Part shown: one piece after another, positions 6,604 to 16,203 of the stretch
Layout of the letters: the number at the start of each line of letters is the position of its first letter
How positions within the stretch are numbered: position 1 is the stretch's first letter
Assembly (NCBI GenBank): GCA_910583675.1
Contig: CAJTYH010000035.1
Location: 1 to 26,720 of the forward strand
Direction of reading: 5' to 3'
DNA: 26,720 nucleotides
Source: an uncultured Muribaculaceae bacterium
GTDB lineage: Bacteria; Bacteroidota; Bacteroidia; Bacteroidales; Muribaculaceae
Position numbers and translations under genes: made by a program
Notes under the pieces: model-generated
The model's input: only the letters and a program-made list of their open reading frames with translations
What the model was told of the DNA's origin: nothing
Database searches by the model: none

Positions 6604-8349
6604 ATGCTGGATTTCATGAATTTTCACGATAATGCATGGTTGCTCTACGGTACTGCTGTGTTGTTGGGCATGATTGTATTTGGATTCCTGGGCGTGATTT
6701 TGCGTCGTAGGATCCATCGTTATTTCCAGCATCGGATGGATACACTCAGGATACAAAAGGAGCATGAGACATTCGAGGCAAAGATGCGTTTCTTTGTGAA
6801 TCTGGTGCATGAGATACGCACTCCGCTTACTCTCATCAGCATACCTCTGGAGCAGATGGCGGAGAGTGCTGAAAGCGGCACCCTGCAGGCTGAGGAAAAC
6901 AAGAAGCATATAGCCTCCATGCGGCGTAACGTGAATTATCTACTCGGCATCATAAATCAGCTTTTGGATTTCCGCAAGGCTGAGGATGGCAAGGAAGTGC
7001 AGTTGGCAGCGGCGCGTCATGACATGAAGCTGAAATTGTCGGAAATATGCAGCCGTTTCGAGCATCCGATGGCTGCGATTGGGAAGCATATATCACTGAT
7101 CATGCCTCAGGAAGAGGTGGTGGCCGTGTTTGATGCCGATAAAACGGATCGTGTCATAATGAATCTTATAGGAAACGCCGTCAAATATTCCAGAAGTCGT
7201 GTGTCTGTGGTCCTTGCCGAGCCTAAGGACGGCGCGATCCGCATATCCGTCGAAGATGACGGGCCGGGTATCGCGCCGCATGAGCGTGAACGGATCTTTG
7301 ATACGTATTACCAGATAGGTGGCGACGACGTTGCCGCAAACCTTGGCACAGGGCTTGGTCTGGCTTATGCGAAGTTGATAGCCAAGGCGCACGGGGGGGA
7401 CATTGGTGTGGATAACAATGCGGCGGGGGGAGCCACGTTTACCCTTACGCTTCCTGTCGGAGACAATACCCGGCTCAGGGGTACCCCTGAGGTAGTCCCC
7501 GACATGTCGGGGACTACCTCAGGCAGCAGGGAAATAAAAGTGCTGCTTGTAGACGATAACCGCGAATTGCTCACTACGGTTGCGGACGCTTTGAGGAAGA
7601 CATATGCCGTGCTTACTGCAACGGATGCCGCGGAGGCATTACAGATCCTTCAGAATAAGGATGAAATCGATGTCATTATCAGTGATTTCATGATGCCCGG
7701 CATGAGCGGTGCCGAGTTCTGCCGCAAGGTGAAGGCTGATTGGAGGTTCAACCACATACCGTTCATAATCCTCACAGCCAAGACTGATACTGAGGCAAAA
7801 GTGGAGGGGATGGCCTGCGGTGCCGATGTATATATGGAAAAGCCGTTTGCGATCAGGCAATTGAGCCTCCAAATCGCAAATATAATGCATACCAGGGAGC
7901 TGAATATCGCTCGAGCTTCGTCGGCAACTTCCGACGGTGCGGGAACTGTGCCGCCTGACGTGGAGGAGGCTTCTCTCAATCGCGTGGATGCGGAGTTTCT
8001 GAAAACGCTTGACGACTATATCAGGGACAACATCTCGGAGGAGGAATTTTCCATAGACGTAATGGCCAAGCAGATGAATATGAGCCGGTCAAGTTTCTAT
8101 CGCAAACTTAAGTCGGTTACATCAATGACTCCCGTGGATTACCTTAAAAATTATCGCCTGGATTATTCCGCACGTCTTCTGCTTGACGGGGTGAGGGTGA
8201 CGGAGGTGGCGGCCATGTCGGGTTTTACATCCTCCTCATATTTCGCCAAATGCTTCAAGGCCAAATTCGGCATGATCCCCAAGGAATATGTGGCTTCCAA
8301 GGGTGGCAAACAACCTGTTTCTGATGCTACTGCAGACGATATGCCTTAA
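6604..8349 (+). CDS. Short hybrid two-component regulator (histidine kinase, receiver, AraC-type HTH) without periplasmic sensor
   Basis: The 581-residue protein senses and regulates transcription in one chain. Visible parts are one membrane segment (about 12-33, followed by RRRIHR, so the rest is cytoplasmic), a HisKA domain with the phosphorylated His69 (VHEIRTP), a HATPase domain with N box (about 179-196), DDGPGI (about 218) and GTGLGL (about 249), a receiver domain (about 312-430) with acceptor Asp361 (ISDFMMPG), and an AraC-type helix-turn-helix (about 479-566). Typical hybrid regulators of glycan loci have some 1300 residues, with a large beta-propeller sensor and a Y_Y_Y domain before the membrane segment; both are missing here. 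I chose ATG 6604; a TTG at 6595 would add three residues. The position suggests it controls the downstream glycan genes, possibly with a partner sensor. A double palindrome lies in its kinase-receiver linker. Confidence 0.9.
   Translation: MLDFMNFHDNAWLLYGTAVLLGMIVFGFLGVILRRRIHRYFQHRMDTLRIQKEHETFEAKMRFFVNLVHEIRTPLTLISIPLEQMAESAESGTLQAEENKKHIASMRRNVNYLLGIINQLLDFRKAEDGKEVQLAAARHDMKLKLSEICSRFEHPMAAIGKHISLIMPQEEVVAVFDADKTDRVIMNLIGNAVKYSRSRVSVVLAEPKDGAIRISVEDDGPGIAPHERERIFDTYYQIGGDDVAANLGTGLGLAYAKLIAKAHGGDIGVDNNAAGGATFTLTLPVGDNTRLRGTPEVVPDMSGTTSGSREIKVLLVDDNRELLTTVADALRKTYAVLTATDAAEALQILQNKDEIDVIISDFMMPGMSGAEFCRKVKADWRFNHIPFIILTAKTDTEAKVEGMACGADVYMEKPFAIRQLSLQIANIMHTRELNIARASSATSDGAGTVPPDVEEASLNRVDAEFLKTLDDYIRDNISEEEFSIDVMAKQMNMSRSSFYRKLKSVTSMTPVDYLKNYRLDYSARLLLDGVRVTEVAAMSGFTSSSYFAKCFKAKFGMIPKEYVASKGGKQPVSDATADDMP
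7474..7523. repeat. Two overlapping perfect palindromes inside the regulator gene
   Basis: Positions 7474-7491 form an 18-bp perfect palindrome centred on GGTACC, and 7486-7523 a 38-bp perfect palindrome centred on ACATGT. They share CCTGAG (7486-7491), which can pair either with CTCAGG at 7474-7479 or with CTCAGG at 7518-7523, so the two stems exclude each other. The element is translated in frame (about residues 291-307) in the linker between kinase and receiver. No second copy was noticed in the window. Confidence 0.95.
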
Positions 8350-8432
8350 AATAGATTATCTGACAAGTAACCCGTGATAACCTAAAGCCTAAGGGCGAGT
8401 TTCCGGGAAATTCATAACCAATTTATCATTTT

Positions 8433-11400
8433 ATGTTTAACTATCAAAAATTGTTTTTAACAGCATGCGCGACGCTCGGTTGCCTAGTATCGCAGGCGCT
8501 GACAGTGGGAACGCTCCGCACTCAGTACCAGACAAATCCGGTCGGTATTGACAAGGTGAGTCCGGTGTTCAGCTGGCAGTTGAATTCCGACCGCCGCTCG
8601 ACTGTCCAGAAGTCTTTTCAGCTTGAGATCGGCCTGGACAGCAACATGTCCGGAATCGTGTACGATTCTGGTACGGTGGATTCCAACAGTTCGGCAAACG
8701 TTAAGCTTGAGGGATTGCAGTTGCAGCCCTCCACACGCTATTACTGGCGTGTTACCGTAACGGACAACCATGGTGAGACCGCCGTGTCGCAACCGGGAGC
8801 ATATTTTGAGACCGGTCTTATGGGGTCGGGATGGAGTGGGGCGCAATGGATCGCGCCGGGTACTGGTGCTCCACAGGCGGTTGATCCGGGCGTTGCCGTG
8901 ACAGATTTCGTAATAGAGACCGACTTTGAGATAGACCGTTCGTCGGCCGGTCTCATATGGGGCGCCATTGATCGCAACAACTTCTATATGTGGCAGGTAA
9001 GCACCAAGACGGGTACACCGCGCTTCCGTCCGCACGTGTGGAACAACGGCACTCCCGTATGCCTTGCCGAGATCAACCTAGGTATCAGCCTGAAGAACTG
9101 GGAGCAGCACCACATGCGCATCGAGGTCAGCGACGGGGGCACCATGGCGCGTACATATATAGACGACATACTCATAGACGAACGCAAGGGTGCCTATCCT
9201 TACGGGGAGATCGGTCTGCGGTCGTCAGACATAGATGGTCGCGGTCAAAAGCCCGAGACCGCTTTTTATGATTATTTCAAGGTGACCGCTGAAGATGGCA
9301 CCGTGCTTTTTGAGGACAACTTTGACAGCAACGATAACTTCGGAGTCGGGGAAGTTGCCAACGGACAGCTTCATGTCTGTGGTCCCGAGACGCTGGTTTT
9401 CCAGAAGAATTTCACACCCGATGCCGATGTGAAGAATTATACTTTCGAGGGACGGTTCACTATAGAGCAGTTCTGTGCCGGTATAGCATTTGCGGCCAAG
9501 GACGCACGCAATTTCTACATGTGGCAGTTCAACATAGAGAACGGGAATCCCCGTTTCCGTCCCCATCGCTGGGTAAACGATGCTCCTGCATGCCTTGCCG
9601 AGATCGACCTGAGCGGCAAGGTGTCGCTTGACGCGTATACACCCCACACTTTCAAGATCGTGGTGAGTGAGGACGGTGCACGTGCCACTACTTTTGTAGA
9701 CGGGGTGCAGATTGACAGCCGTTCCGGTCAGTTTGTCTACGACAAGGTGGGTTTCCGTCAGTCCAAGAGCGAAAGGGAGTGGATGATCTATGAACGCGCC
9801 TATTTCGACAACATAGTCGTGAGGGACGACAAGGCCAACGTATTGTTCCAGGAGGACTTCGAGGATCCTTCCAGTTGCTCTATCGCCGGAGGAACCATTG
9901 TAGACGGACGTGTGCTTGTCGGATCCGAAGTGGAGACATATCTGTGGCCGAAAAAGGAAGGTGAAGAGGAAACAAGGTTGCGTTACGACATAGACGCAGA
10001 TATAACGCTCGTCAAAGATGCAGCTTCCTTGATCTTCAGCCATACAAGATCCAACTGTTACTTCATGTGGGCTATCAATTGCAATGACAGGGGATATCCT
10101 CTGGTGCGTCGCCATCTGTATGCCAACAGCGGCAACCCCCAGTTCTCCGATACCCCGATGGAGGGATTCACCAACGAGGATATCCTTGGTGTGGAACGTC
10201 ACCTGCGTCTGGAGATAGACGGCAGCGAGGTGCGCACCTTCGTGGATGACAAGCTGGTTGATACCTATAAAGATACATCTGGTCTTCTTTCGAAGGGGTT
10301 GATCGGTTTCCGCGTGTTCCATGATGCCGTAGACGAGCGTGCCTACTGGGACAATGTGAAGGTCACCGAGTATGATGCCGCAGGTAACAAGCGCGTGACT
10401 CTTTCCGAGGATTTCGAATCAGACTCGTATGAGTTCTCGTCAGGCGAGGTGGTGGAGGTAGCCGGGAATCGCAAGCTCTATGCCTATTCACCCTCTCAGG
10501 AGAACAAGATAATGCAGGATGCCGCCACTGCCTCCCCGATATTCCGCAAGGAATTCACGCTTGACGGCAAGGTGAAGAGCGCCAAACTCTATACTTCGGC
10601 CTTGGGGGTATATAATATATATGTCAACGGTGAGCGTGTAGGTCATCAGCAAGCGGACGGCAGCATGATATACGACGAGCTTATGCCCGGATGGAGCGAC
10701 TATCGCAGTACTGTGTTCTACCTCACACATGATGTCACTTCGCTTCTCCGGGAGGGCAAGAACGCTCTGGGAGCCATCGTAAGCAACGGTTGGTGGAATG
10801 GAGCCGTATCCCATGGCATCTATGGGTCTTCCGGCGTGGCATTCATAGGCAAGCTCGTCGTGGAACTTGAAAACGGGGAAGTGGTGACTCTGGTCACCGA
10901 CCAGTCATGGCTCAATTCACGTCGCAGTGCAGTCAAGAGCGGCGAGATCTATCATGGCGAGGTTTACGATGCCCGTCTTGCCGACGGCTGGAGCAAGCCC
11001 GGCTATGACACAAGCGCTTGGAACGGGGTGACGCTCGACCGTCAGAACAAGGGTGAGCTGATGGCGCATGAAGGCCCCACGGTAAGGATTATACCCGAAC
11101 TCGAACGCAAGGCGCTCTCGCTTACCGTCTACGAGGGTATCAAGGACAACGGAACGCAGTATGGCGAGATCAATACCGTGGCCACGTATGCCGGGGATGC
11201 TTCCGTAACCCTTAAGAAGGGACAAACCATGGTGGTGGACTTCGGTCAGAACGCTTCCGGTTGGGCTAAATTCAAGGTGAAAGGCGCAGCGGGTGCCAAG
11301 GTCAACCTCCGTTATGCCGAGATGATCAACGATTCGGGAGACACCGAGCGCGGCAACGACGCGGCTAAGGGCGCTCTCTACACCATCGCCCTGCGTTCGG

Positions 11401-13196
11401 CGAAGGCTGCTGGCCAGTATGTCCTTGCCGGTGATCCCGAGGGTGAGGTGTACAGCCCTACGACCACGTTCTACGGTTTCCGTTACTGCGATGTGACTGT
11501 CTCCGAGGATGTCGAGATTGAATGGATCAAGGCCGAGACCATCAGCACCGAGGCCGAGGCAAAATCCTCCATCAAGGTAAACGATGCTGATGTAAACCAA
11601 CTTTACAGCAATATACAGTGGGGGCAGTGGAGCAACTTCGTCAGCGTCCCGACAGACTGCCCGCAGCGCGACGAGCGCCTTGGATGGACAGCCGACACTC
11701 AGGTGTTCTCCATGGCAGCCATGTACAATGCCCAGGTGCAGGGATTCTACCACAAGTGGATGCGCGACATGCGCGACGGACAGCTTCCCAACGGTGCCTA
11801 CCCCAACGTAGCACCCTTCAACTGGGTTGAGCATGGATCGGCCGCATGGGCTGACGCGGGTATCATCCTGCCGTGGAACGTATACGTCATGTATGGCGAC
11901 AAGGCCATAATCGAAGAGAATTACGCTTCCATGGAGCGTTTCATGGACTGGCTCGCAACCCAAAAGGACGGTTCCTACCAGTATGCCGGTTCCGACACCC
12001 GTTATGGCGACTGGCTGGCATTCGAGGATACCGACCGCCGTTTCGTGTCAGTGGCATATTACGGCTATATGGCCGACCTTATGAGCCGCATGTCGAAAGT
12101 TCTCAGCACTTCGGAAGGTGACGAATACGATCTGAAGGCTGCCGAGTATGCAACCCTCTTTGCCAACATTAAGGATGAATTCCACACCCGATATTGGAAC
12201 CGCGGGCGCAACCCCGGACTAAAGCAAGGTTCGCAGTGTGCTCAGCTTCTCGCCCTGCGTTATGACATGCTCCAGGATGAGGAGGAGATAGAAATTACAT
12301 GCGGCAAGCTCCGCAAGAGGATCGAAGGGAACGGCAACAAGCTGTCCACCGGATTCCTCGGCACCGCCGTGCTCAACCAGACCCTCAGCCAGTTCGGTAT
12401 GGACGACCTGGCTTACTCACTGCTTCTGCAGCATGACTGTCCCTCCTGGCTGTATCCTGTTGATCAGGGCGCTACGACCATGTGGGAGCGATGGAACAGC
12501 TATACCCGTGAGGGAGGTTTCAGCAAAAGCATAGAGATGAACTCATTCAACCACTATGCTTACGGTGCTGTGGGTGAATGGATGTACCGTCATATGGCCG
12601 GTATAGCCCCCGACTACGACAAGCCCGGTTTCTCGCATATCATTCTCAAGCCCTCGTTCGACGCCTCACGCCGTATTACCGACGTGGATGCGACTTTCCT
12701 TTCCAATTACGGAGCGGTGGATGCCGCATGGAAGACCTCCGAGGATGGTAGCTACGTATACGACGTTACTGTTCCCGCCAACACCACGGCTAAGCTGGTT
12801 CTACCATCGCCGACCGACGGAACACACATTTCCGAGAGCGGCAAGGATGCCGCCGATGCGGAAGGGGTGACCGGTTATGCCGACGACGGCACCAACGTTA
12901 CCATGACACTTGGCTCCGGTTCATACAGTTTCTCCGGTGGAGGCATTGCCGGTGCCCTTGATAAGGTTGTGGCGTCAGGTATCAGGGTTTATCCGAATCC
13001 TGCTGTGGATGTGGTGACTGTCTCAGGCGAGTGCGAGATAGAGAGCCTGGAGTTGCGTTCCCTCTCCGGTGCGCTTGCCGCCTCCGTAAAAGGCTCCTCC
13101 GTCCTTGACGTGTCCTCCTGTGCGCCCTCCCTCTATCTTCTTACCGTAAGGGAGGCTGGCGGTAAATCCCATGTTGTGAAGCTGATCAAGAATTGA
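8433..13196 (+). CDS. Multidomain GH78 alpha-L-rhamnosidase with inserted laminin-G-like modules
   Basis: The 1587-residue enzyme should release terminal alpha-L-rhamnose from glycans outside the cell. It has a signal peptide, an Ig-like N-terminal domain (about 25-130, TRYYWRVTVTDNHGE), three laminin-G-like modules (about 156-285, 327-462 and 514-645, the first two sharing NFYMWQ and PRFRPH), the rhamnosidase N domain (about 704-853), a beta domain (about 925-1030), the six-hairpin catalytic domain and a C-terminal beta domain. The catalytic motif DCPQRDERLGW starts at Asp1075; by family comparison Glu1081 is the likely acid and Glu1352 (TMWERW) the likely base. The end (about 1512-1587, with RVYPNPAVD) is a type A sorting domain for type IX secretion. 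Usual GH78 enzymes have 900-1100 residues; the extra length is the three modules. It starts 83 bp after the regulator with no clear promoter, so the two may be co-transcribed. Confidence 0.93.
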   Translation: MFNYQKLFLTACATLGCLVSQALTVGTLRTQYQTNPVGIDKVSPVFSWQLNSDRRSTVQKSFQLEIGLDSNMSGIVYDSGTVDSNSSANVKLEGLQLQPSTRYYWRVTVTDNHGETAVSQPGAYFETGLMGSGWSGAQWIAPGTGAPQAVDPGVAVTDFVIETDFEIDRSSAGLIWGAIDRNNFYMWQVSTKTGTPRFRPHVWNNGTPVCLAEINLGISLKNWEQHHMRIEVSDGGTMARTYIDDILIDERKGAYPYGEIGLRSSDIDGRGQKPETAFYDYFKVTAEDGTVLFEDNFDSNDNFGVGEVANGQLHVCGPETLVFQKNFTPDADVKNYTFEGRFTIEQFCAGIAFAAKDARNFYMWQFNIENGNPRFRPHRWVNDAPACLAEIDLSGKVSLDAYTPHTFKIVVSEDGARATTFVDGVQIDSRSGQFVYDKVGFRQSKSEREWMIYERAYFDNIVVRDDKANVLFQEDFEDPSSCSIAGGTIVDGRVLVGSEVETYLWPKKEGEEETRLRYDIDADITLVKDAASLIFSHTRSNCYFMWAINCNDRGYPLVRRHLYANSGNPQFSDTPMEGFTNEDILGVERHLRLEIDGSEVRTFVDDKLVDTYKDTSGLLSKGLIGFRVFHDAVDERAYWDNVKVTEYDAAGNKRVTLSEDFESDSYEFSSGEVVEVAGNRKLYAYSPSQENKIMQDAATASPIFRKEFTLDGKVKSAKLYTSALGVYNIYVNGERVGHQQADGSMIYDELMPGWSDYRSTVFYLTHDVTSLLREGKNALGAIVSNGWWNGAVSHGIYGSSGVAFIGKLVVELENGEVVTLVTDQSWLNSRRSAVKSGEIYHGEVYDARLADGWSKPGYDTSAWNGVTLDRQNKGELMAHEGPTVRIIPELERKALSLTVYEGIKDNGTQYGEINTVATYAGDASVTLKKGQTMVVDFGQNASGWAKFKVKGAAGAKVNLRYAEMINDSGDTERGNDAAKGALYTIALRSAKAAGQYVLAGDPEGEVYSPTTTFYGFRYCDVTVSEDVEIEWIKAETISTEAEAKSSIKVNDADVNQLYSNIQWGQWSNFVSVPTDCPQRDERLGWTADTQVFSMAAMYNAQVQGFYHKWMRDMRDGQLPNGAYPNVAPFNWVEHGSAAWADAGIILPWNVYVMYGDKAIIEENYASMERFMDWLATQKDGSYQYAGSDTRYGDWLAFEDTDRRFVSVAYYGYMADLMSRMSKVLSTSEGDEYDLKAAEYATLFANIKDEFHTRYWNRGRNPGLKQGSQCAQLLALRYDMLQDEEEIEITCGKLRKRIEGNGNKLSTGFLGTAVLNQTLSQFGMDDLAYSLLLQHDCPSWLYPVDQGATTMWERWNSYTREGGFSKSIEMNSFNHYAYGAVGEWMYRHMAGIAPDYDKPGFSHIILKPSFDASRRITDVDATFLSNYGAVDAAWKTSEDGSYVYDVTVPANTTAKLVLPSPTDGTHISESGKDAADAEGVTGYADDGTNVTMTLGSGSYSFSGGGIAGALDKVVASGIRVYPNPAVDVVTVSGECEIESLELRSLSGALAASVKGSSVLDVSSCAPSLYLLTVREAGGKSHVVKLIKN

Positions 13197-13235
13197 CCTG
13201 TTCATAGGTTGATACATTCGATGTATTGAAAAAGA

Positions 13236-13269
13236 GTGTGCCGAAATATCTGGTTTCGGCACACCTTTT
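13236..13269 (+). terminator. Intrinsic terminator of the GH78 gene
   Basis: A perfect 11-bp stem, GTGTGCCGAAA (13236-13246) with TTTCGGCACAC (13254-13264), is followed by CTTTTC. A run of A before the stem could pair with the T run, so it may act in both directions. Confidence 0.85.
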
Positions 13270-13529
13270 CTCCAAATTATGTTCTGGATTTGCCAATTCG
13301 TCCGTTTCGGCATGATTCAGGCATCTGAAAGCGATGGCGTGAAATCGTACAAATGTGTAAAATGGAAGACGAATTGACTGTTTTTGGCCGGTAAGCGCGT
13401 CTTTTTATACATAATCCATTGCATATGCCGGATATGCCACCTTTATGTCGCCGATAAGCACATGAGGAGTGTTAATAAGGGGTGTAGGGGCGGTCGTGAA
13501 CAGTTTTTTTTGATGATTGAACATATTTT

Positions 13530-13562
13530 TTTGTCTTTTTTAGCAAAATTGCGGTTATTTTG
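13530..13562 (+). promoter_or_regulatory. Candidate promoter of the DUF4965 gene
   Basis: TTTG (13530-13533), a 21-bp gap and TTATTTTG (13555-13562) match the consensus at all but one fixed base. Transcription would start near 13570, just at a TCTTTAACC motif. Confidence 0.4.
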
Positions 13563-13647
13563 TGCCATAAATCTTTAACCGGGGATGCCCCGTTTGTATG
13601 CTGACAGATTCCATTAAAACGTCTACTTATAACCAAACATATTTCAC

Positions 13648-16161
13648 ATGAAGAACCTGATAAAATACGCGGCGGCGCTGTGCACTGCATTTGCCATGAA
13701 TGGACAGACCGCCGAGCTTTTTCAGCCTTACCAAAACACAGATTTAAGACTACCGTCGGTGCCGCTTGTGGTCTCCGATCCTTACTTTTCAATCTGGTCT
13801 CCCTATGACCAGCTTACGGACGGTTCACCCCGTCATTGGACAAACGACGAAAAGCCACTTGAAGGCCTTTTGCGTGTAGATGGAAAGACTTATCGTTTCA
13901 TGGGCGTGAAGAACACTGTTCTGGAGACCATAGTCCCCATGGCCGACGAAGCAGCATGGACTGGTGCGATCACGCATGAGAAACCTGCCACCGGCTGGGA
14001 ACGTCCCGATTTCGACGACTCCAAATGGAAACGCGCCGAGGGTGCGTTCGGTTCACGCGGCCTCAGCGACGTGCGCACGCGTTGGGACAAGGAGAACAGC
14101 GACCTTTACGTTCGTCGTGCCATAGAGCTTACCCCGGAGGATATTGCTGGCAATCTCTTCCTGGTGTTCTCGCATGACGATGTATTCGAGATCTATATCA
14201 ACGGTGCTCTTGTCGCCAAGACCGGCGAGACATGGCGCGAGGGTGTGAAGCAGGAACTGACCGACGAACTCAAGCAGCTCCTCCGCCCCGGCAAGAACGT
14301 CATCGCCGCTCATTGCCATAACACCACCGGGGGCGCATACACCGATTTCGGACTGTATCGCAACGTGGGTGCCGAGGATGGCAATACCGAGATTGCAAAG
14401 CAGAAAAACGTGGATGTGATGGCCACTTCCACATATTATACATTTGAGTGCGGCCCCGTGGAACTTGACCTTGTGTTCACGGCTCCCATGCTCATGGACA
14501 ACTACGACCTGCTTTCCTCCCCCATCAACTACATATCCTATCAGGTACGTTCGATGGACGGCAAGGAGCACGACGTGCAGCTCCTGCTCACGGCATCTCC
14601 GCTTATCTCGGTGAACAAGGCTTCCCAGCCCACCCGTTCCACAACCGAGGAGCACAACGGTGTGAAATATGTGAAGACAGGTACCGTGGAGCAGCCGATC
14701 CTGGCCAAGAAGGGTGACCACATCTGCATTGACTGGGGTTACCTTTATATGCCGGCCATCAACGGCGACGTTTGCCTCGGCACCGACAAGGAGATCAAGA
14801 GCAGCTTCATAAACACCGGCAAGCTCCCCGCTTCCGCCGACGAGATAGTTGCCGCCAAGGGCGCGAACCCCATCCTCGCGTACGAGCACAACTTCGGTCG
14901 CGTGAAGGACGCTTCGAGCTACACCCTCATCGGTTACGACGAAGTTTACGACATTGAGTATTTCTTCAAGCGTTACAAAGGATACTGGGCGCACAATGGG
15001 GAAGTGAGCATATTCGACATGTTCAATAACCTCAACAGTTCCTATTCCTCTATAATGAAGCGTTGCCGCGATCTTGATAAGACGATCTACGACGATGCCC
15101 TCGCCGTAGGCGGCAAGAAGTATGCCGAGATCCTTTCCGGCAGTTACCGTCACGTGATCGCAGCCCACAAGCTCTTCAAGGATGACGAAGGTACCCTCCT
15201 GTTCTTCTCCAAGGAGAACGACTCCAACGGTTGCGTCAACACCGTCGACCTTACCTATCCCGAGGCTCCTCTCTTCCTTATATACAACCCCGAGCTCCAG
15301 AAGGCGATGATGACCTCCATCCTCGACTACAGCGCTTCCGGACGTTGGACTAAGCCGTTTGCCGCACACGACCTCGGTACCTATCCCATCGCAAACGGTC
15401 AGGTTTACGGTGGCGACATGCCCCTTGAGGAGGCCGGTAACATGCTCACCCTCATTGCTATGTGCTGCAAGCTCGACGGTAATACGAACTATGCCGAGCC
15501 TTACTGGGACATTCTCCAGACCTGGACTGACTATCTCTCTGAAAATGGACAGGATCCCGAGAATCAGCTCTGCACCGATGACTTTGCCGGCCACTGGGCA
15601 CACAATGCCAATCTTTCCATCAAGGCTATCATGGGTATCGCAGGTTTCGCGGAACTTGCAAAGATGAAGGGCGACATGTCCACGTATAAGAAATACAACG
15701 ACCGTGCCAAGGAGATGGCTGCCAAATGGGTGGTTGACGCACGCGAAGGCAACGGCAAGGATGCCCACTACCGCCTCGCATTCGACCGTGACAATACTTG
15801 GAGCCAGAAATACAACATGGTATGGGACAAGCTCTGGGGCACCCAAATCTTCCCCGCAGAGGCCATGCCTTTGGAAATCAACTATTACCTTAAGAAACAG
15901 AACAAGTATGGTCTTCCCCTTGACAGCCGCAAGGACTACACCAAGAGCGACTGGGTCATGTGGACGGCGGCTATGTCTCCCGACCAGAAGACACTTGTGA
16001 AATTCATCGATCCCCTCTACGATTACGTCAACGAGACCGAGACGCGCGTGCCTATCAGCGATTGGTACGACACCAAGACCGGACGTAAGACCGGTTTCAT
16101 GGCTCGTTCGGTGATTGCAGGACACTGGATGCCCGTTCTGGCCGAAAAGTTGGCGAAATAA
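13648..16161 (+). CDS. Secreted glutaminase A-like protein (DUF4964/DUF5127/DUF4965 family) with inserted galactose-binding-like domain
   Basis: The 837-residue protein has an N-terminal signal peptide and no lipobox or sorting tail, so it is probably periplasmic. The order is a DUF4964-like start (about 28-95, SVPLVVSDPYFSIWSPYD), a galactose-binding-like insertion (about 110-242, with WERPDFDDSKWK and FEIYINGALV), a DUF5127 region (about 252-430) and the DUF4965/DUF1793 six-hairpin body (about 490-837, with SGSYRHVIAAHK, AHDLGTYPIANGQ and CTDDFAGHWAHNANLS). Fungal relatives are called glutaminase A, but in Bacteroidetes glycan loci the true substrate is uncertain, and the six-hairpin fold is shared with glycosidases. 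It stands alone between a terminator and the next operon. Family assignment is firm; the reaction is not. Confidence 0.88.
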   Translation: MKNLIKYAAALCTAFAMNGQTAELFQPYQNTDLRLPSVPLVVSDPYFSIWSPYDQLTDGSPRHWTNDEKPLEGLLRVDGKTYRFMGVKNTVLETIVPMADEAAWTGAITHEKPATGWERPDFDDSKWKRAEGAFGSRGLSDVRTRWDKENSDLYVRRAIELTPEDIAGNLFLVFSHDDVFEIYINGALVAKTGETWREGVKQELTDELKQLLRPGKNVIAAHCHNTTGGAYTDFGLYRNVGAEDGNTEIAKQKNVDVMATSTYYTFECGPVELDLVFTAPMLMDNYDLLSSPINYISYQVRSMDGKEHDVQLLLTASPLISVNKASQPTRSTTEEHNGVKYVKTGTVEQPILAKKGDHICIDWGYLYMPAINGDVCLGTDKEIKSSFINTGKLPASADEIVAAKGANPILAYEHNFGRVKDASSYTLIGYDEVYDIEYFFKRYKGYWAHNGEVSIFDMFNNLNSSYSSIMKRCRDLDKTIYDDALAVGGKKYAEILSGSYRHVIAAHKLFKDDEGTLLFFSKENDSNGCVNTVDLTYPEAPLFLIYNPELQKAMMTSILDYSASGRWTKPFAAHDLGTYPIANGQVYGGDMPLEEAGNMLTLIAMCCKLDGNTNYAEPYWDILQTWTDYLSENGQDPENQLCTDDFAGHWAHNANLSIKAIMGIAGFAELAKMKGDMSTYKKYNDRAKEMAAKWVVDAREGNGKDAHYRLAFDRDNTWSQKYNMVWDKLWGTQIFPAEAMPLEINYYLKKQNKYGLPLDSRKDYTKSDWVMWTAAMSPDQKTLVKFIDPLYDYVNETETRVPISDWYDTKTGRKTGFMARSVIAGHWMPVLAEKLAK

Positions 16162-16203
16162 GCCGCACCGGCCGCACTTAACTCTGAAACCAACACCAAA
16201 GGC

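Larger units (their letters stand above)
13197..13647. other. Intergenic region between the GH78 and DUF4965 genes
   Basis: The region holds the terminator of the GH78 gene (13236-13269), a candidate promoter (13530-13562) and a leader hairpin CGGGG-atg-CCCCG (13580-13592). Between 13270 and 13525 I see nothing I can name. A 64-codon frame at 13384-13578 has a poor start and no recognisable product, so it is not called. Confidence 0.55.

Noticed and set aside
13384..13578. 64-codon + frame in the intergenic region
   Set aside because: It has no ATG start at its beginning, no conserved-looking product, and it runs across the candidate promoter of the next gene.
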